NCBI RefSeq assembly: GCF_002266285.1
Contig: NZ_NPMS01000001.1
Span: forward strand, 62,001 to 126,000
DNA: 64,000 bases
Origin: Virgibacillus indicus
GTDB taxonomy: Bacteria > Bacillota > Bacilli > Bacillales > Amphibacillaceae
Reading direction: 5' to 3'
Made by a program: the position numbers and the translations under genes. Each line of letters begins with the position of its first letter. Position 1 is the stretch's first letter. This document shows positions 33,870 to 42,188 of this stretch, piece after piece. Below the pieces are notes generated by a model, which saw nothing but the letters and a program-made list of their open reading frames with translations, made no database searches and was not told the origin of the DNA.

Positions 33870-34868
33870 ATGAAGAAATGGATGATTATCGGGAGTCTGT
33901 TCCTGCTTACATTGCTGGCGGCTTGTGGGGGCAGTGATAATGAATCGGAGAACAATTCAGGTACCAATGAAAATGGGGCGGAAGAAAGAACGGTTACGAT
34001 AGAAGATGCGATGGGGGAACAAACTATTAAGGGTACACCGAAAAAGATTGTTGTGCTGGAGTGGTTCTTTGCAGAGCATTTACTCGCACTTGGCATGCAG
34101 CCTGCAGGTGTGCCGAATATTGATGAGTACAAAAACTGGATCAATATTGATAAGGATCTGGATGAGAGTGTTCAGGATGTTGGTACACGTGCGGAGCCGA
34201 ATTTGGAGGCGATTTCCCGGTTGGACCCTGATTTGATCATTGCTGCGAAGTTCCGGCATGAGGATATATTGGAGCAGTTAGAAGGAATTGCCCCAACTGT
34301 TACCTTTGCACCGTACAGCGAAGAAGGATCGGCAAATCTTTATGATGAGATGATGAATGAATTTAAAACGGTAGCCAAAATTGTGGATAAGGAAGAGGAA
34401 GCAGAAAAAGAACTTGATGAGCTGGATCAATTTTATGACGATCAAAAGCAAAAGGTGGAGGAAGCAGGATTGATGGGTGCGGAATACATAGCGACACTTG
34501 CTTTCTCTACACAGAACTCACCTGTGTTGCGATTGTATACCGAAAATTCGATTGTGTCCCAGGTAATGGGGAAACTTGGTTTTGAAAATGCCTATAAAAC
34601 AGATCAGACGGCCCAATATGGCTTTAACGAAGTTGGAATAGAGGCACTGCAAAATTTCCAAAAGGATGGTATGCAATTTCTGTATGTTGTGCAAGATGAC
34701 GATAATGTTTTTGAAAATCAGCTGAAAGGAAATCCGGTGTGGGAAGAATTGAGCTTTGTGAAAGAAGGCAACACCCATCACATCCCAGGAGACACGCCAG
34801 TATTTGGCGGTGTCCTGTCAGCAAAGGTATTAGCGGAAGAGCTAATGAATTCGATGATGGAAGAGTAG
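33870..34868 (+). CDS. Iron-siderophore ABC transporter binding lipoprotein
   Basis: 332 residues. Lipoprotein signal MKKWMIIGSLFLLTLLAAC with lipobox LAAC, then a Ser/Asn/Glu-rich tether. The mature part is a class III binding protein (FecB/FhuD type): RTVTIEDAMGEQTIKGTPKKIVVLEW, NLEAISRLDPDLIIAAK, and the long backbone helix around 170-200. GGGAGGG is six bases before the chosen ATG; an upstream start is unlikely. A Fur box precedes it. No permease or ATPase gene follows, so the transporter partners must be elsewhere. The ligand is probably a hydroxamate or citrate siderophore. Confidence 0.88.
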   Translation: MKKWMIIGSLFLLTLLAACGGSDNESENNSGTNENGAEERTVTIEDAMGEQTIKGTPKKIVVLEWFFAEHLLALGMQPAGVPNIDEYKNWINIDKDLDESVQDVGTRAEPNLEAISRLDPDLIIAAKFRHEDILEQLEGIAPTVTFAPYSEEGSANLYDEMMNEFKTVAKIVDKEEEAEKELDELDQFYDDQKQKVEEAGLMGAEYIATLAFSTQNSPVLRLYTENSIVSQVMGKLGFENAYKTDQTAQYGFNEVGIEALQNFQKDGMQFLYVVQDDDNVFENQLKGNPVWEELSFVKEGNTHHIPGDTPVFGGVLSAKVLAEELMNSMMEE

Positions 34869-34896
34869 GATAAAATTCTTATTTTTGTTAGAGGTG

Positions 34897-34936
34897 CCAC
34901 AGTGTAAAAGGTTATTACATTGTGGCGCTTTTTTTG
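34897..34936 (+). terminator. Terminator after siderophore-binding gene
   Basis: Stem GCCACAGTGT/ACATTGTGGC with an 11-base loop, followed by GCTTTTTTTG. Confidence 0.85.
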
Positions 34937-35031
34937 TTAAGTATTATATTGAAAATAAATAATATTTTATTGATAATCGATAAATAAAAGTATATAATTA
35001 AACAAACGATAAAAATAAACGGGGTGTTTTT

Positions 35032-35508
35032 TTGAAACAGTTAACAATTCTCTCATTGAAAATAGCTGTTGTTCTAATCGGGGTTACGGTACTAGCGTTG
35101 TGCATGTTTTGGTTACCCTGGCTCTCTAATGAAGCAGGCGAAATAGCTCCGGAGTTTGCATATCTGCAATTTCCTGTATTAATTGGTTTATATTTAACGG
35201 CTATTCCATTTTTCGTTGCTTTGTATCAGGCTTTTAAGCTGTTAAATTATATTGGGGTTAAGAGTGCTTTTGCGGAGCAGTCTGTTAACGCTATAAAAGG
35301 TATAAAATATTGTGCATATACAATAAGTGGTTTATATGTGGCGGGCAGTATTATTCTCATTGCATTAAATGCATTGCATCCTGGAATTGCACTGATTGGC
35401 TTTACCATTACGTTTGCTTCCATTGTTATTGCAGTTTTTGCTGCTGTTCTTGAAAATTTGCTGAAAAATGCGATAGAAATTAAATCGGAAAATGATTTAA
35501 CGGTCTGA
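35032..35508 (+). CDS. DUF2975 four-helix membrane protein
   Basis: 158 residues with four predicted membrane helices (about 7-30, 43-66, 90-112, 118-142). Matches the DUF2975 pattern (LGLYLTAIPFFVALYQAFKLL...AFAEQSVNAIKGIKYCAYTISGLYV). TTG start with GGGGTG eight bases upstream. It is followed after 10 bases by a YozG-like XRE regulator, the usual pairing for this family in Bacilli. Function unknown; the partner suggests a membrane signal or modulator acting with a small repressor. Confidence 0.85.
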   Translation: MKQLTILSLKIAVVLIGVTVLALCMFWLPWLSNEAGEIAPEFAYLQFPVLIGLYLTAIPFFVALYQAFKLLNYIGVKSAFAEQSVNAIKGIKYCAYTISGLYVAGSIILIALNALHPGIALIGFTITFASIVIAVFAAVLENLLKNAIEIKSENDLTV

Positions 35509-35518
35509 GGTGAGAATA

Positions 35519-35740
35519 ATGGCTATTATAATCAACATTGATGTGATGCTGGCAAAACGAAAGATGAGTGTAACCGAATTATCTGAAAGGGTAGGAATAA
35601 CAATGGCTAACCTCTCCATTTTGAAGAATGGAAAGGCAAAAGCGGTTCGATTCTCAACATTGGAAGCTGTCTGCAGAGCTTTGGATTGCCAGCCTGGCGA
35701 TATTTTGGAATACAGAGATGACGGAGACTTCGCAGACTAA
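35519..35740 (+). CDS. XRE-family small repressor (YozG-like)
   Basis: 73 residues: MAIIINIDVMLAKRKMSVTELSERVGITMANLSILKNGKAKAVRFSTLEAVCRALDCQPGDILEY is a stand-alone Cro/C1 helix-turn-helix. GAGGTGAG lies before ATG 35519; an earlier in-frame ATG is less well placed. Pairs with the DUF2975 gene upstream and is probably autoregulatory. Confidence 0.88.
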   Translation: MAIIINIDVMLAKRKMSVTELSERVGITMANLSILKNGKAKAVRFSTLEAVCRALDCQPGDILEYRDDGDFAD

Positions 35741-35835
35741 TAATTAATGAAACTTATACTTGCTAAAGACGTATGAAAAGTGAACGTAACTATTATCAAT
35801 TATAAGACGCGGTACTGACGTGCAGGAGGACTTTT

Positions 35836-36066
35836 ATGAACATCATTCAAATTATTTTAGCACTAATTGTTATTGCATTATCAGGATATGGAATATTTAA
35901 TCCCGAGTCAGATGTGACATCTATGACAATTCCTCTGCTTGGGATCTTGCTGCTAGTAATGGGAGGAGAGCAGCTGAAAGCCGGGAAAAAGGCGATCGGG
36001 TATTTGCTGGTTATTGTCGGGCTCTTTAATATTTTTGTTGCCATACAAGGTTTCTTTTTAAACTAA
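35836..36066 (+). CDS. Small membrane protein, DUF3953-like
   Basis: 76 residues with a first helix (IIQIILALIVIALSGYGIF), then IPLLGILLLVMGGEQLKAGKKAIGYLLVIVGLFNIFVAIQGFF giving two more. The pattern fits small DUF3953 proteins of Bacilli. AGGAGG precedes the ATG. The next small membrane gene follows at 33 bases, suggesting an operon. Function unknown. Confidence 0.75.
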   Translation: MNIIQIILALIVIALSGYGIFNPESDVTSMTIPLLGILLLVMGGEQLKAGKKAIGYLLVIVGLFNIFVAIQGFFLN

Positions 36067-36098
36067 CCTTTACAATTCCACTGAAATGGAGTGATTCT

Positions 36099-36305
36099 AT
36101 GGATTTCATAAACTGGTATGACTGGATTCAGCCAACCAATCCTTTCGCTTCCATATTTTTCGGGATTATTTCTACATTAATCATTACACTTGTTGTTTGG
36201 TTTGAAACAAAAGGAATTAAATCGACAGGTATCGTATTTCTGGCTGGATTGGGTGTTACAATTATTGGAGTTATCCTTCTCAACTTAATCGGCTATTACA
36301 GCTGA
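36099..36305 (+). CDS. Two-helix small membrane protein
   Basis: 68 residues: MDFINWYDWIQPTNPFASIFFG then two hydrophobic helices (IISTLIITLVVWFE and GIVFLAGLGVTIIGVILLNLIG). A weak GGAGTG-like site lies before the ATG. Co-directional with the preceding DUF3953-like gene. I do not recognise a family. Confidence 0.65.
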   Translation: MDFINWYDWIQPTNPFASIFFGIISTLIITLVVWFETKGIKSTGIVFLAGLGVTIIGVILLNLIGYYS

Positions 36306-36345
36306 GAAGCGGGAACTATAGCTGTTGTATAAATTCACCAGCCAG

Positions 36346-36783
36346 CTATAATCCCCAATCTGATTTCAAAATATCCTTAAAAAACTGTAATTGATCGTCA
36401 CCGATTTTTTCAGCGATTTTTCTCTCCAGATCTGCCTTCAGTGATTGATTTTTTTCATAGCATTTTTCTCCAAATTCAGTTAATCGAATGGATTTAACTT
36501 TTTTATTGTTTTTCACGTTACTAATTTCTACTAACCCTTTTGTTTCGAGTTTTTTTATAAATTTGTGTGTTGCCTGCCTGGTTATGTCTACATTCTTTGC
36601 GACATACGCAATGGTGGGCTGTTTTTTATATGTTCTTGCCATAATGAACCACTCAGAATTTGACAGTTTCATATCACTGTGGTCATTCCATAATTCTTCA
36701 ATTATATTACGCAGCTGCAGATGACGTTCACTTAATACATCTAGTAAATCCAGATTTTCAAATTCTGAACTCAATGTAATCAC
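36346..36783 (-). CDS. MarR-family regulator, divergent from carD-like gene
   Basis: 145 residues. The winged helix reads SEWFIMARTYKKQPTIAYVAKNVDITRQATHKFIKKLETKGLVEI, with wing KNNKKVKSIRLTEFGEKCYEK. The divergent intergenic region has two 7-5-7 inverted repeats overlapping promoters in both directions, so this protein probably represses itself and the CarD-like gene. Ligand unknown. A small stem around TATAGCTG/CAGCTATA (36319-36350) sits between it and the convergent small membrane gene. Confidence 0.85.
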   Translation of the reverse strand: MITLSSEFENLDLLDVLSERHLQLRNIIEELWNDHSDMKLSNSEWFIMARTYKKQPTIAYVAKNVDITRQATHKFIKKLETKGLVEISNVKNNKKVKSIRLTEFGEKCYEKNQSLKADLERKIAEKIGDDQLQFFKDILKSDWGL

Positions 36784-36828
36784 TCCCCCGATTGTTTCGA
36801 AAAATACTATACAAAAAATAGTGCTATG

Positions 36829-36892
36829 TTGTCAACTGAATTGACAATTTAGTTAATAAGGAGTATACTTATATTGTAAACTAAGTTGACGA
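36829..36892. promoter_or_regulatory. Divergent promoters with paired MarR operators
   Basis: Operator 1 TTGTCAACTGAATTGACAA (36829-36847) and operator 2 TTGTAAACTAAGTTGACGA (36874-36892) share 7-5-7 geometry, centres 45 bases apart. The carD-side promoter is TTGACA (36841-36846), 17 bases, TATACT (36864-36869). The marR-side promoter is TTGACA within operator 1, 18 bases, TATAGT. Operator 1 therefore covers both -35 boxes. Confidence 0.75.
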
Positions 36893-36914
36893 TTTGAAAA
36901 TGGAGGCTGTCTAA

Positions 36915-37415
36915 ATGTTTCATGTTGGAGATTTGATTATCTATTCAACGCATGGATTATGTGAGGTTGTTGACATCTGTGATAAAGAATTTAAAAATGT
37001 TTCCAGAACCTATTACGTGATGCATCCGGTTGATGATCCAGAATTAACGATCAGCATTCCGATAGATATTGGCAATAAGAATATGCAGGCGATTATGGAG
37101 AAAAAGGAAGCGGAGGGTCTGCTGCAATCGTTCCAGACTCCGGGTATTGAATGGATCGATGATTCGAGAGAGCGAATAAAGAAGTATACCAGCCTTGTAA
37201 ATACGGGTGATCGCACTGATATTACCAAAGTTATAAGCACGTTAATGAGGAAAAAACAAGAGATCCGCGAAAACCAAAAGAAAATGAGCGTCCAGGATCA
37301 GAAGCTCTTAGATCAAACTCAAAATATTATGTTCCATGAACTCGCTGCATCCTTGAATACATCTTATGATAAAATATCCGCAAAAATTAAGAGCATGATC
37401 AAACTAAGTGCATGA
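36915..37415 (+). CDS. CarD/CdnL-like transcription factor
   Basis: 166 residues. The N-terminal CarD/TRCF RNA-polymerase-interacting Tudor-like domain reads MFHVGDLIIYSTHGLCEVVDICDKEF...TYYVMHPVDD, followed by a helical C-terminal domain that normally contacts the promoter DNA. GGAGG is before the ATG. CarD proteins stabilise open complexes with housekeeping sigma. Unusually for such a global factor, its promoter is overlaid by MarR operators, so its level may respond to a small molecule. A good terminator follows. Confidence 0.85.
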   Translation: MFHVGDLIIYSTHGLCEVVDICDKEFKNVSRTYYVMHPVDDPELTISIPIDIGNKNMQAIMEKKEAEGLLQSFQTPGIEWIDDSRERIKKYTSLVNTGDRTDITKVISTLMRKKQEIRENQKKMSVQDQKLLDQTQNIMFHELAASLNTSYDKISAKIKSMIKLSA

Positions 37416-37492
37416 CATATTTTCATAAATTCAGGAGCAGTACGCTGTTTTGGGAGTTTTTCAGCAAACAAATTGAATATAGAACCGGTAAC

Positions 37493-37531
37493 GACCATCA
37501 ACTGCTATACTTAGCTGGTGGTCATTTTTTT
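37493..37531 (+). terminator. Terminator after carD-like gene
   Basis: Stem GACCATCA/TGGTGGTC with a 15-base loop, followed by ATTTTTTT. Confidence 0.8.
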
Positions 37532-37595
37532 GCTATAATTGACTGTAAACGATAAAAACATGAGAAGACCAGGTGAGGAAATGGAAGGCAATAAA

Positions 37596-38456
37596 ATGAT
37601 AAAAGAAGATAATTATAAAGTTTTTGCATTACTGAGCAATTATTTGAATCATGCACCTGACTTTATTGATGAAGAAGAAATCGATGATCTCATTCAAACC
37701 GGAGTCTCGCACGAATATGCTTTTGGTGTGATTTTAGCTGCCGCTTTCGGACTCGATATTGTAGATAAAGCTGATGAAAAGGAGTTTTTCTACAATTATT
37801 TTAATAAGATGATTCATAAACTGGATGCAAATGACTATTATAACAATCCTTATTATAAAAACATTAAAATACCAGCAATAAATATCGGCAATAGTGAACT
37901 GAAGTATGAAAAATATAAGCCATTTGAAGGTTTTGTCTGTAATGATATCATCCAAACCAAAGCTGGCAGGCAAATCCCGCAAATCGGATTTTTTGATGCG
38001 GAATTTAAGTTCCCGGCAATTTTGGAAAATGACAGAATCTGGATGACGATTACACCGAATGAAATAGAAACGATGAGAGAACCGGTTGACAAGGCATTTG
38101 GCAGTGTACTTACATTTGGACTTGGGCTTGGCTATTATGTCTATATGGTTTCGGAAAAGGATAATGTCGAGGGGATTACAGTGGTTGAAAGCAATGAGGA
38201 TGTAATTGATTTATTTAAAAAATATATCCTGCCACAATTCAAAAATGCGCACAAAATTAAGATTATCAAGGCCGATGCCTTTGAATATGCACAAAAACAC
38301 ATGGCGAAGGGCAAATACGACTTTGCATTTACAGATTTATGGCATGATGTCTCTGATGGAATCGATATGTATTTAAAAATGAAAACATATGAAAAACGGA
38401 GCCCTGATACGGTATTTACCTATTGGATCGAAAAGTCTATTTTATGTTATTTGTGA
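37596..38456 (+). CDS. Methyltransferase-like (spermidine-synthase fold) protein
   Basis: 286 residues from ATG 37596 (GGAAGG seven bases upstream). Two earlier in-frame ATGs have poorer spacing. The second half looks like a Rossmann methyltransferase: FGSVLTFGLGLGYYVYMVSEKDNVEGITVVESNEDVIDLF (SAM-binding loop and acidic end of beta2), then IKIIKADAFEYAQKH and KYDFAFTDLWHDVSDG. The N-terminal 130 residues are unrecognised and acidic. It ends abruptly (WIEKSILCYL), so a C-terminal truncation is possible. Substrate unknown. Confidence 0.7.
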   Translation: MIKEDNYKVFALLSNYLNHAPDFIDEEEIDDLIQTGVSHEYAFGVILAAAFGLDIVDKADEKEFFYNYFNKMIHKLDANDYYNNPYYKNIKIPAINIGNSELKYEKYKPFEGFVCNDIIQTKAGRQIPQIGFFDAEFKFPAILENDRIWMTITPNEIETMREPVDKAFGSVLTFGLGLGYYVYMVSEKDNVEGITVVESNEDVIDLFKKYILPQFKNAHKIKIIKADAFEYAQKHMAKGKYDFAFTDLWHDVSDGIDMYLKMKTYEKRSPDTVFTYWIEKSILCYL

Positions 38457-38619
38457 TAAGTTAGGGAATAGCTCCATTAAATTTACAGAAAAGTCTAAGT
38501 GGTGGAGAAATTGTTATATAGCACCTTACAACGTCAGGTCAAATGTCAGAACTTTCTATACCTTCCAAATACCGTGTAACTGCCAAGGGTTTTCATCAAC
38601 ACATATTTTGCCATAGAGA

Positions 38620-38668
38620 AACTGCACCTCCAATTGTTAGAATATGTCCATCAATTGGAGGTGCAGTT
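38620..38668. repeat. Perfect 17-bp inverted repeat with 15-base loop
   Basis: AACTGCACCTCCAATTG (38620-38636) and its exact complement (38652-38668). It lies in a 225-base convergent gap. It can act as a terminator but lacks T-runs and is longer than usual, so an insertion-element remnant is the alternative. Confidence 0.6.
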
Positions 38669-38681
38669 CAGAAACAAGAAA

Positions 38682-39278
38682 TCACTTTATACTGCTGGAT
38701 ATAAACATTGAAGCATCTTGATTCATAAAAATACGATTTCCATGATAAAATGTCTTGATTTCAGTTGATTTAAAACCAGCTTCTGATAATCCTTTTTTCA
38801 GTTCTTCATGCGAAAAACCGTTATGAACTTTTGGATGACTTATTTTATCGTTTTTGTCAAAATCAATAATAATTAGCTTGCCCTCATTATTTAAAATGTT
38901 GAACAGTGCTTGTAAAATCCTTTTGGTATCAGGAATATGGAGAAGGACAAGTGACATTAAAACGATGTCTGCCTTAAGTTCAGGAGTTTCTTGAGTAAAA
39001 TCTGAATAAAGTACTTTAGCATTGGTAATTCCTTTGTCTAAGATTTTAACTTTCGCAACTTCCAGCATCTGTTCGGATGAATCTACCAGCAAAATAGAGT
39101 CCACTAAATCTGATAATTCTAAACTAACTAGCCCCGTACCGCTTCCATAGTCGATTAAAGATTTTGATTTACTATTTTGTAATTCCGGTCTTACTTCCTT
39201 AACGATAACTTTAGCCAATGCCATTCTTTCTTCCGTATCATATCTTTTTGCTAGCTGTTCAAAAACGTTATTTTCCAA
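38682..39278 (-). CDS. Class I SAM-dependent methyltransferase
   Basis: 198 residues. SAM site SLIDYGSGTGLVSLELSDLVDSILLVDSSEQMLEVAK (motif I and acidic loop), KVLYSDFTQETPELKADIVLMSLVLLHIPD (post I/IV) and KLIIIDFDKND. The general methyltransf_11/25 pattern gives no substrate. AGGAGT lies before the ATG. Single gene, with the 17-bp inverted repeat just beyond its 3' end. Confidence 0.85.
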   Translation of the reverse strand: MENNVFEQLAKRYDTEERMALAKVIVKEVRPELQNSKSKSLIDYGSGTGLVSLELSDLVDSILLVDSSEQMLEVAKVKILDKGITNAKVLYSDFTQETPELKADIVLMSLVLLHIPDTKRILQALFNILNNEGKLIIIDFDKNDKISHPKVHNGFSHEELKKGLSEAGFKSTEIKTFYHGNRIFMNQDASMFISSSIK

Positions 39279-39641
39279 TATACCACTCCTTATTTATTTA
39301 AAATTAAAGCTACATTGTGGTCATTATAGCAAAATCAATACCTTAAGGCACGATTCTCCTCGTCAAACCATATCGCATAGTCCTCAGCATGTGCAGAAGA
39401 TTATATAGACAATCTCGCATATTTCTTATCGAAGTAAATATATTTTACTGTAATAAAGTTCCATTAGAGAGAAGGATTAACGCTTTTAATGTCGAAGCTT
39501 GTAGTAACGTGAGGAATTATCATATGAAGTTCTATAGATCAAATGATGAAATAGCATTAAATGAGTTTAGTTCCACATACTTTTCTAGTATTATAATTAG
39601 TTTCATATTAACGTATGATTGTACAAAATAGGAGATTTTGC
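39279..39641. other. 363-base gap with no supported gene
   Basis: Between the divergent methyltransferase and MFS genes. It holds AT-rich promoter-like sequence and an 80-codon open frame (39389-39631) that lacks a ribosome site and recognisable motifs. I see no convincing feature. Confidence 0.5.
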
Positions 39642-40889
39642 ATGATGAAAAACTGGAAAGATCCAGCGATTTTATTATTTTCAATTGGAATTTCAAGTAT
39701 CGGAGATTTTATTTACTTGGTTGCGATTAATATCATTGTGTATCAACTGACTGGGTCTGCTGCAGCTGTTGCAGGACTTTGGATTATTGGGCCATTTACA
39801 AATATTGCAACGAAGTTCTGGACCGGTAGTTTTATCGATTATCGAAGCAAGAAAAAAGTAATGGTCGCAACGTACATAATTCGGGCAGTGTTCATCTGCC
39901 TGATACCATTTGCACCAAATATAGCAGTGATTTACGGGATTCTGGTAATTTTAAGTGTCGCAAAGGCATTTTTTAATCCATCATCCATGACTTATGTCGC
40001 AATTCTCATTCCGAAAGAACAAAGAAAACGGTTCAACTCGATACGTTCCTTTGCAAGTTCTGGAGCATTTATTATCGGTCCCGCAATTGGTGGATCACTT
40101 ATATTAGCAGCATCTGTTGAAACTGCTTTATGGATCAATTCCTTATTCTTTGTATTCTCAGCAATTTTATTATTATTTCTCCCTGAAAAAGAGAACATCG
40201 ATAAAGAAACGATTCCAGCATTGACTTTTTCACAGGTGGTTCGCGATTTTACGGTTGTTCAGAAATTCATGTCAGCCAATAAATATGCAGCTTTTATTTA
40301 CTTTGGCTTTATTATGGTGATGATTTTTTCCTTTGCAATGGATGCACAGGAAGTAGTATTTACACAGCAGGTCATCGGCCTTTCCGAAATGGAGTACAGC
40401 CTGTTGATCAGCATAACTGGAATCGGCTCTGTTGCAGGTGCTGTTTTACTGTCATTTTTTTCAAATAAACTTTCACTAAGATTTATGATCGTTATTGGCC
40501 TTACCATGATGACGCTTGGCTATGTGATTTATGCATTTTCTTGGTCATTTGCATCAATTGTTGCAGGATTTGTCATATTAGGATTCTTTAATGTGTTTTT
40601 AAATGCAGGAATTATGACTTTCTATCAAAATAATGTGCCGGTTGAAATAATGGGAAGAGTTACGAGCATTTATCAGCTTATTCAAAGTGCGATTCAGGTA
40701 ATATTTATTCTGGCAATTGGTTTTCTGGCAGATATTGTTTCATTGCGGATTACAATTGTCACCCTGGCACTTGTGATGCTGCTCTCATCCTTCATCTTTT
40801 CAGTTTACGTATTGAAGCCAAATAAGAAGTTCTTTTACCGGGAAGACGGCACTGAAGATGCGGAATTAATGCAGAGGACGACAAAGTGA
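39642..40889 (+). CDS. MFS transporter
   Basis: About 415 residues, 12 predicted helices. It begins MMKNWKDPAILLFSIGISSIGDFIYLVAINIIVYQLTGSA (TM1 with the Asp of this drug-export-type subfamily), with the loop 2-3 motif FIDYRSKKKVMV (a variant of motif A DxxxRKx). AGGAG is eight bases before ATG 39642. It resembles macrolide/multidrug exporters of the MFS_3 group. Specificity cannot be told. A short coiled-coil membrane gene follows. Confidence 0.85.
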   Translation: MMKNWKDPAILLFSIGISSIGDFIYLVAINIIVYQLTGSAAAVAGLWIIGPFTNIATKFWTGSFIDYRSKKKVMVATYIIRAVFICLIPFAPNIAVIYGILVILSVAKAFFNPSSMTYVAILIPKEQRKRFNSIRSFASSGAFIIGPAIGGSLILAASVETALWINSLFFVFSAILLLFLPEKENIDKETIPALTFSQVVRDFTVVQKFMSANKYAAFIYFGFIMVMIFSFAMDAQEVVFTQQVIGLSEMEYSLLISITGIGSVAGAVLLSFFSNKLSLRFMIVIGLTMMTLGYVIYAFSWSFASIVAGFVILGFFNVFLNAGIMTFYQNNVPVEIMGRVTSIYQLIQSAIQVIFILAIGFLADIVSLRITIVTLALVMLLSSFIFSVYVLKPNKKFFYREDGTEDAELMQRTTK

Positions 40890-40926
40890 GAAAATAATAT
40901 GGAAGATAATCAGGGAGGTGGATGCT

Positions 40927-41112
40927 GTGGATATGTTCTTTTACATTACGATTATTGTTGGATTTTCCTTAATATATTACGGATATGTTAAGAAAAGGGA
41001 TTATGATTTAAAAGAGAAAGAATTAAAATTAGAAGAAAGAAAGGTAGAGTTAGAAATGAAAAAAATTGAATATGGCAAGGATTTTCAAGAGGAGAATAAA
41101 AGGGAATCTTAG
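40927..41112 (+). CDS. Small single-helix protein with charged coiled coil
   Basis: 61 residues: an N-terminal membrane helix (MFFYITIIVGFSLIYYGYV) followed by a highly charged helix (KKRDYDLKEKELKLEERKVELEMKKIEYGKDF). GTG 40927 is best spaced to GGGAGGTG; an ATG two codons on is possible. Downstream of the MFS gene by 37 bases, so perhaps the same transcript. I recognise no family. Confidence 0.65.
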   Translation: MDMFFYITIIVGFSLIYYGYVKKRDYDLKEKELKLEERKVELEMKKIEYGKDFQEENKRES

Positions 41113-41181
41113 ATCTTTATATAAAGGCGTATTATTCTAAAAAGAATTTTGCGCTGAAATGCCCTAGCGAAAGGCGGGAAC

Positions 41182-41598
41182 ATGATTATGGATTGTATTT
41201 TCTGTGACATCATTTCTAAAAAAGCAGATGCATATTTTATATTTGAGAATGGGCATGTATGCTGCTTTCTGGATAAATATCCGATAAACAAGGGACATGT
41301 CCTGGTTATTCCAAAGAAACATTATCCGGAATTTACGGATGTTGACAAGGAGAGTTTAAGCCAGGTTATACTCACAGCCCAAAAAATAGCTGAAGCTCTT
41401 GAGAGGCTATTAGATACGGATGGCATTACGATTATGCAGGATAATGGAATATTTAAGGATGTCGAGCATTATCATATGCATGTTATTCCTCGGTTTTTAA
41501 AGGATGGATTTTCATGGGTTGAACCTGAAATTAAAGTATTGGAAGATGAATTTGCAAGTGTGAGCTTGGAATTGAAACAAATTCTTATAGATGGGTGA
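41182..41598 (+). CDS. HIT-family nucleotide hydrolase/transferase
   Basis: 138 residues. The histidine triad is H96-Y-H98-M-H100-V-I, with the family start CIFCDIISKKADAYFIFENGHVCCFLDKYPINKGHVLVIPKKHYPEF. Zinc-type CxxC (C5, C8) near the N-terminus. HIT enzymes cleave phosphoramidates such as adenosine 5'-phosphoramidate. Shares a short TGCACC/GGTGCA stem with the convergent HesB-like gene. Confidence 0.88.
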   Translation: MIMDCIFCDIISKKADAYFIFENGHVCCFLDKYPINKGHVLVIPKKHYPEFTDVDKESLSQVILTAQKIAEALERLLDTDGITIMQDNGIFKDVEHYHMHVIPRFLKDGFSWVEPEIKVLEDEFASVSLELKQILIDG

Positions 41599-41638
41599 TA
41601 AACAAAAATGCACCCCAATTAAGGTGCACTTTGCCGTT

Positions 41639-41929
41639 TCAGCTCAAAAACCGATACCTGATTTCATCCGCTTTTTCATCATATTCAATCTTAAAATCGT
41701 ATTCGCTGAAGAACCACTCATCCCATTTTTCGGCAAAATAAGTAATGCCGTTGACTGTTGCTTTAGCCAATACATCGTTCGGTTCTGCCACTTGCATGGC
41801 AACGGAATAATTATCATGGACTTCTGTTTTTCCATATACTTTGCCGTAAAAACGGACGGCATCCCCTTTTTCCAGCTCCAACTCTTCTTCAAACCATTTA
41901 TTTGCCTGTTCGGTTACAATTATTTTCAT
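41639..41929 (-). CDS. HesB/YneR-like protein without cluster cysteines
   Basis: 96 residues from MKIIVTEQANKWFEEELELEKGDAVRFYGKVYG. The fold pattern is that of A-type Fe-S scaffold (HesB) proteins, but no cysteine is present, as in the YneR group, so it cannot act as a normal scaffold. The start is uncertain: the best ribosome-like site (GGAGGAG) is far upstream, and a 111-residue version beginning at 41974 is possible. Single gene. Role unknown. Confidence 0.7.
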   Translation of the reverse strand: MKIIVTEQANKWFEEELELEKGDAVRFYGKVYGKTEVHDNYSVAMQVAEPNDVLAKATVNGITYFAEKWDEWFFSEYDFKIEYDEKADEIRYRFLS

Positions 41930-42188
41930 GTTTGTCTGCACAGAGATAAGTCCTGTGACTCCTCCTCTCAACATTTACGTAGTTTCAGCTTAACACATAC
42001 TAAGCATCAATCTGAAATTATTTCATTTGTAAAATAGCTAATTGTGACCATTTCGTAACAGTATATTCCTTCCCTGAAATCTCCAAACCAAATCACCTTC
42101 CAAACATGCTAAAATATATAGTAGAGAAAACTGCCAGCGAAGTTAACAATCAATTCTATAAAACTACCTATCAAAAGGGGAGAGATAT

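Noticed and set aside
39389..39631. 80-codon open frame before the MFS gene
   Set aside because: No ribosome site, no motif, and composition like the surrounding non-coding DNA.
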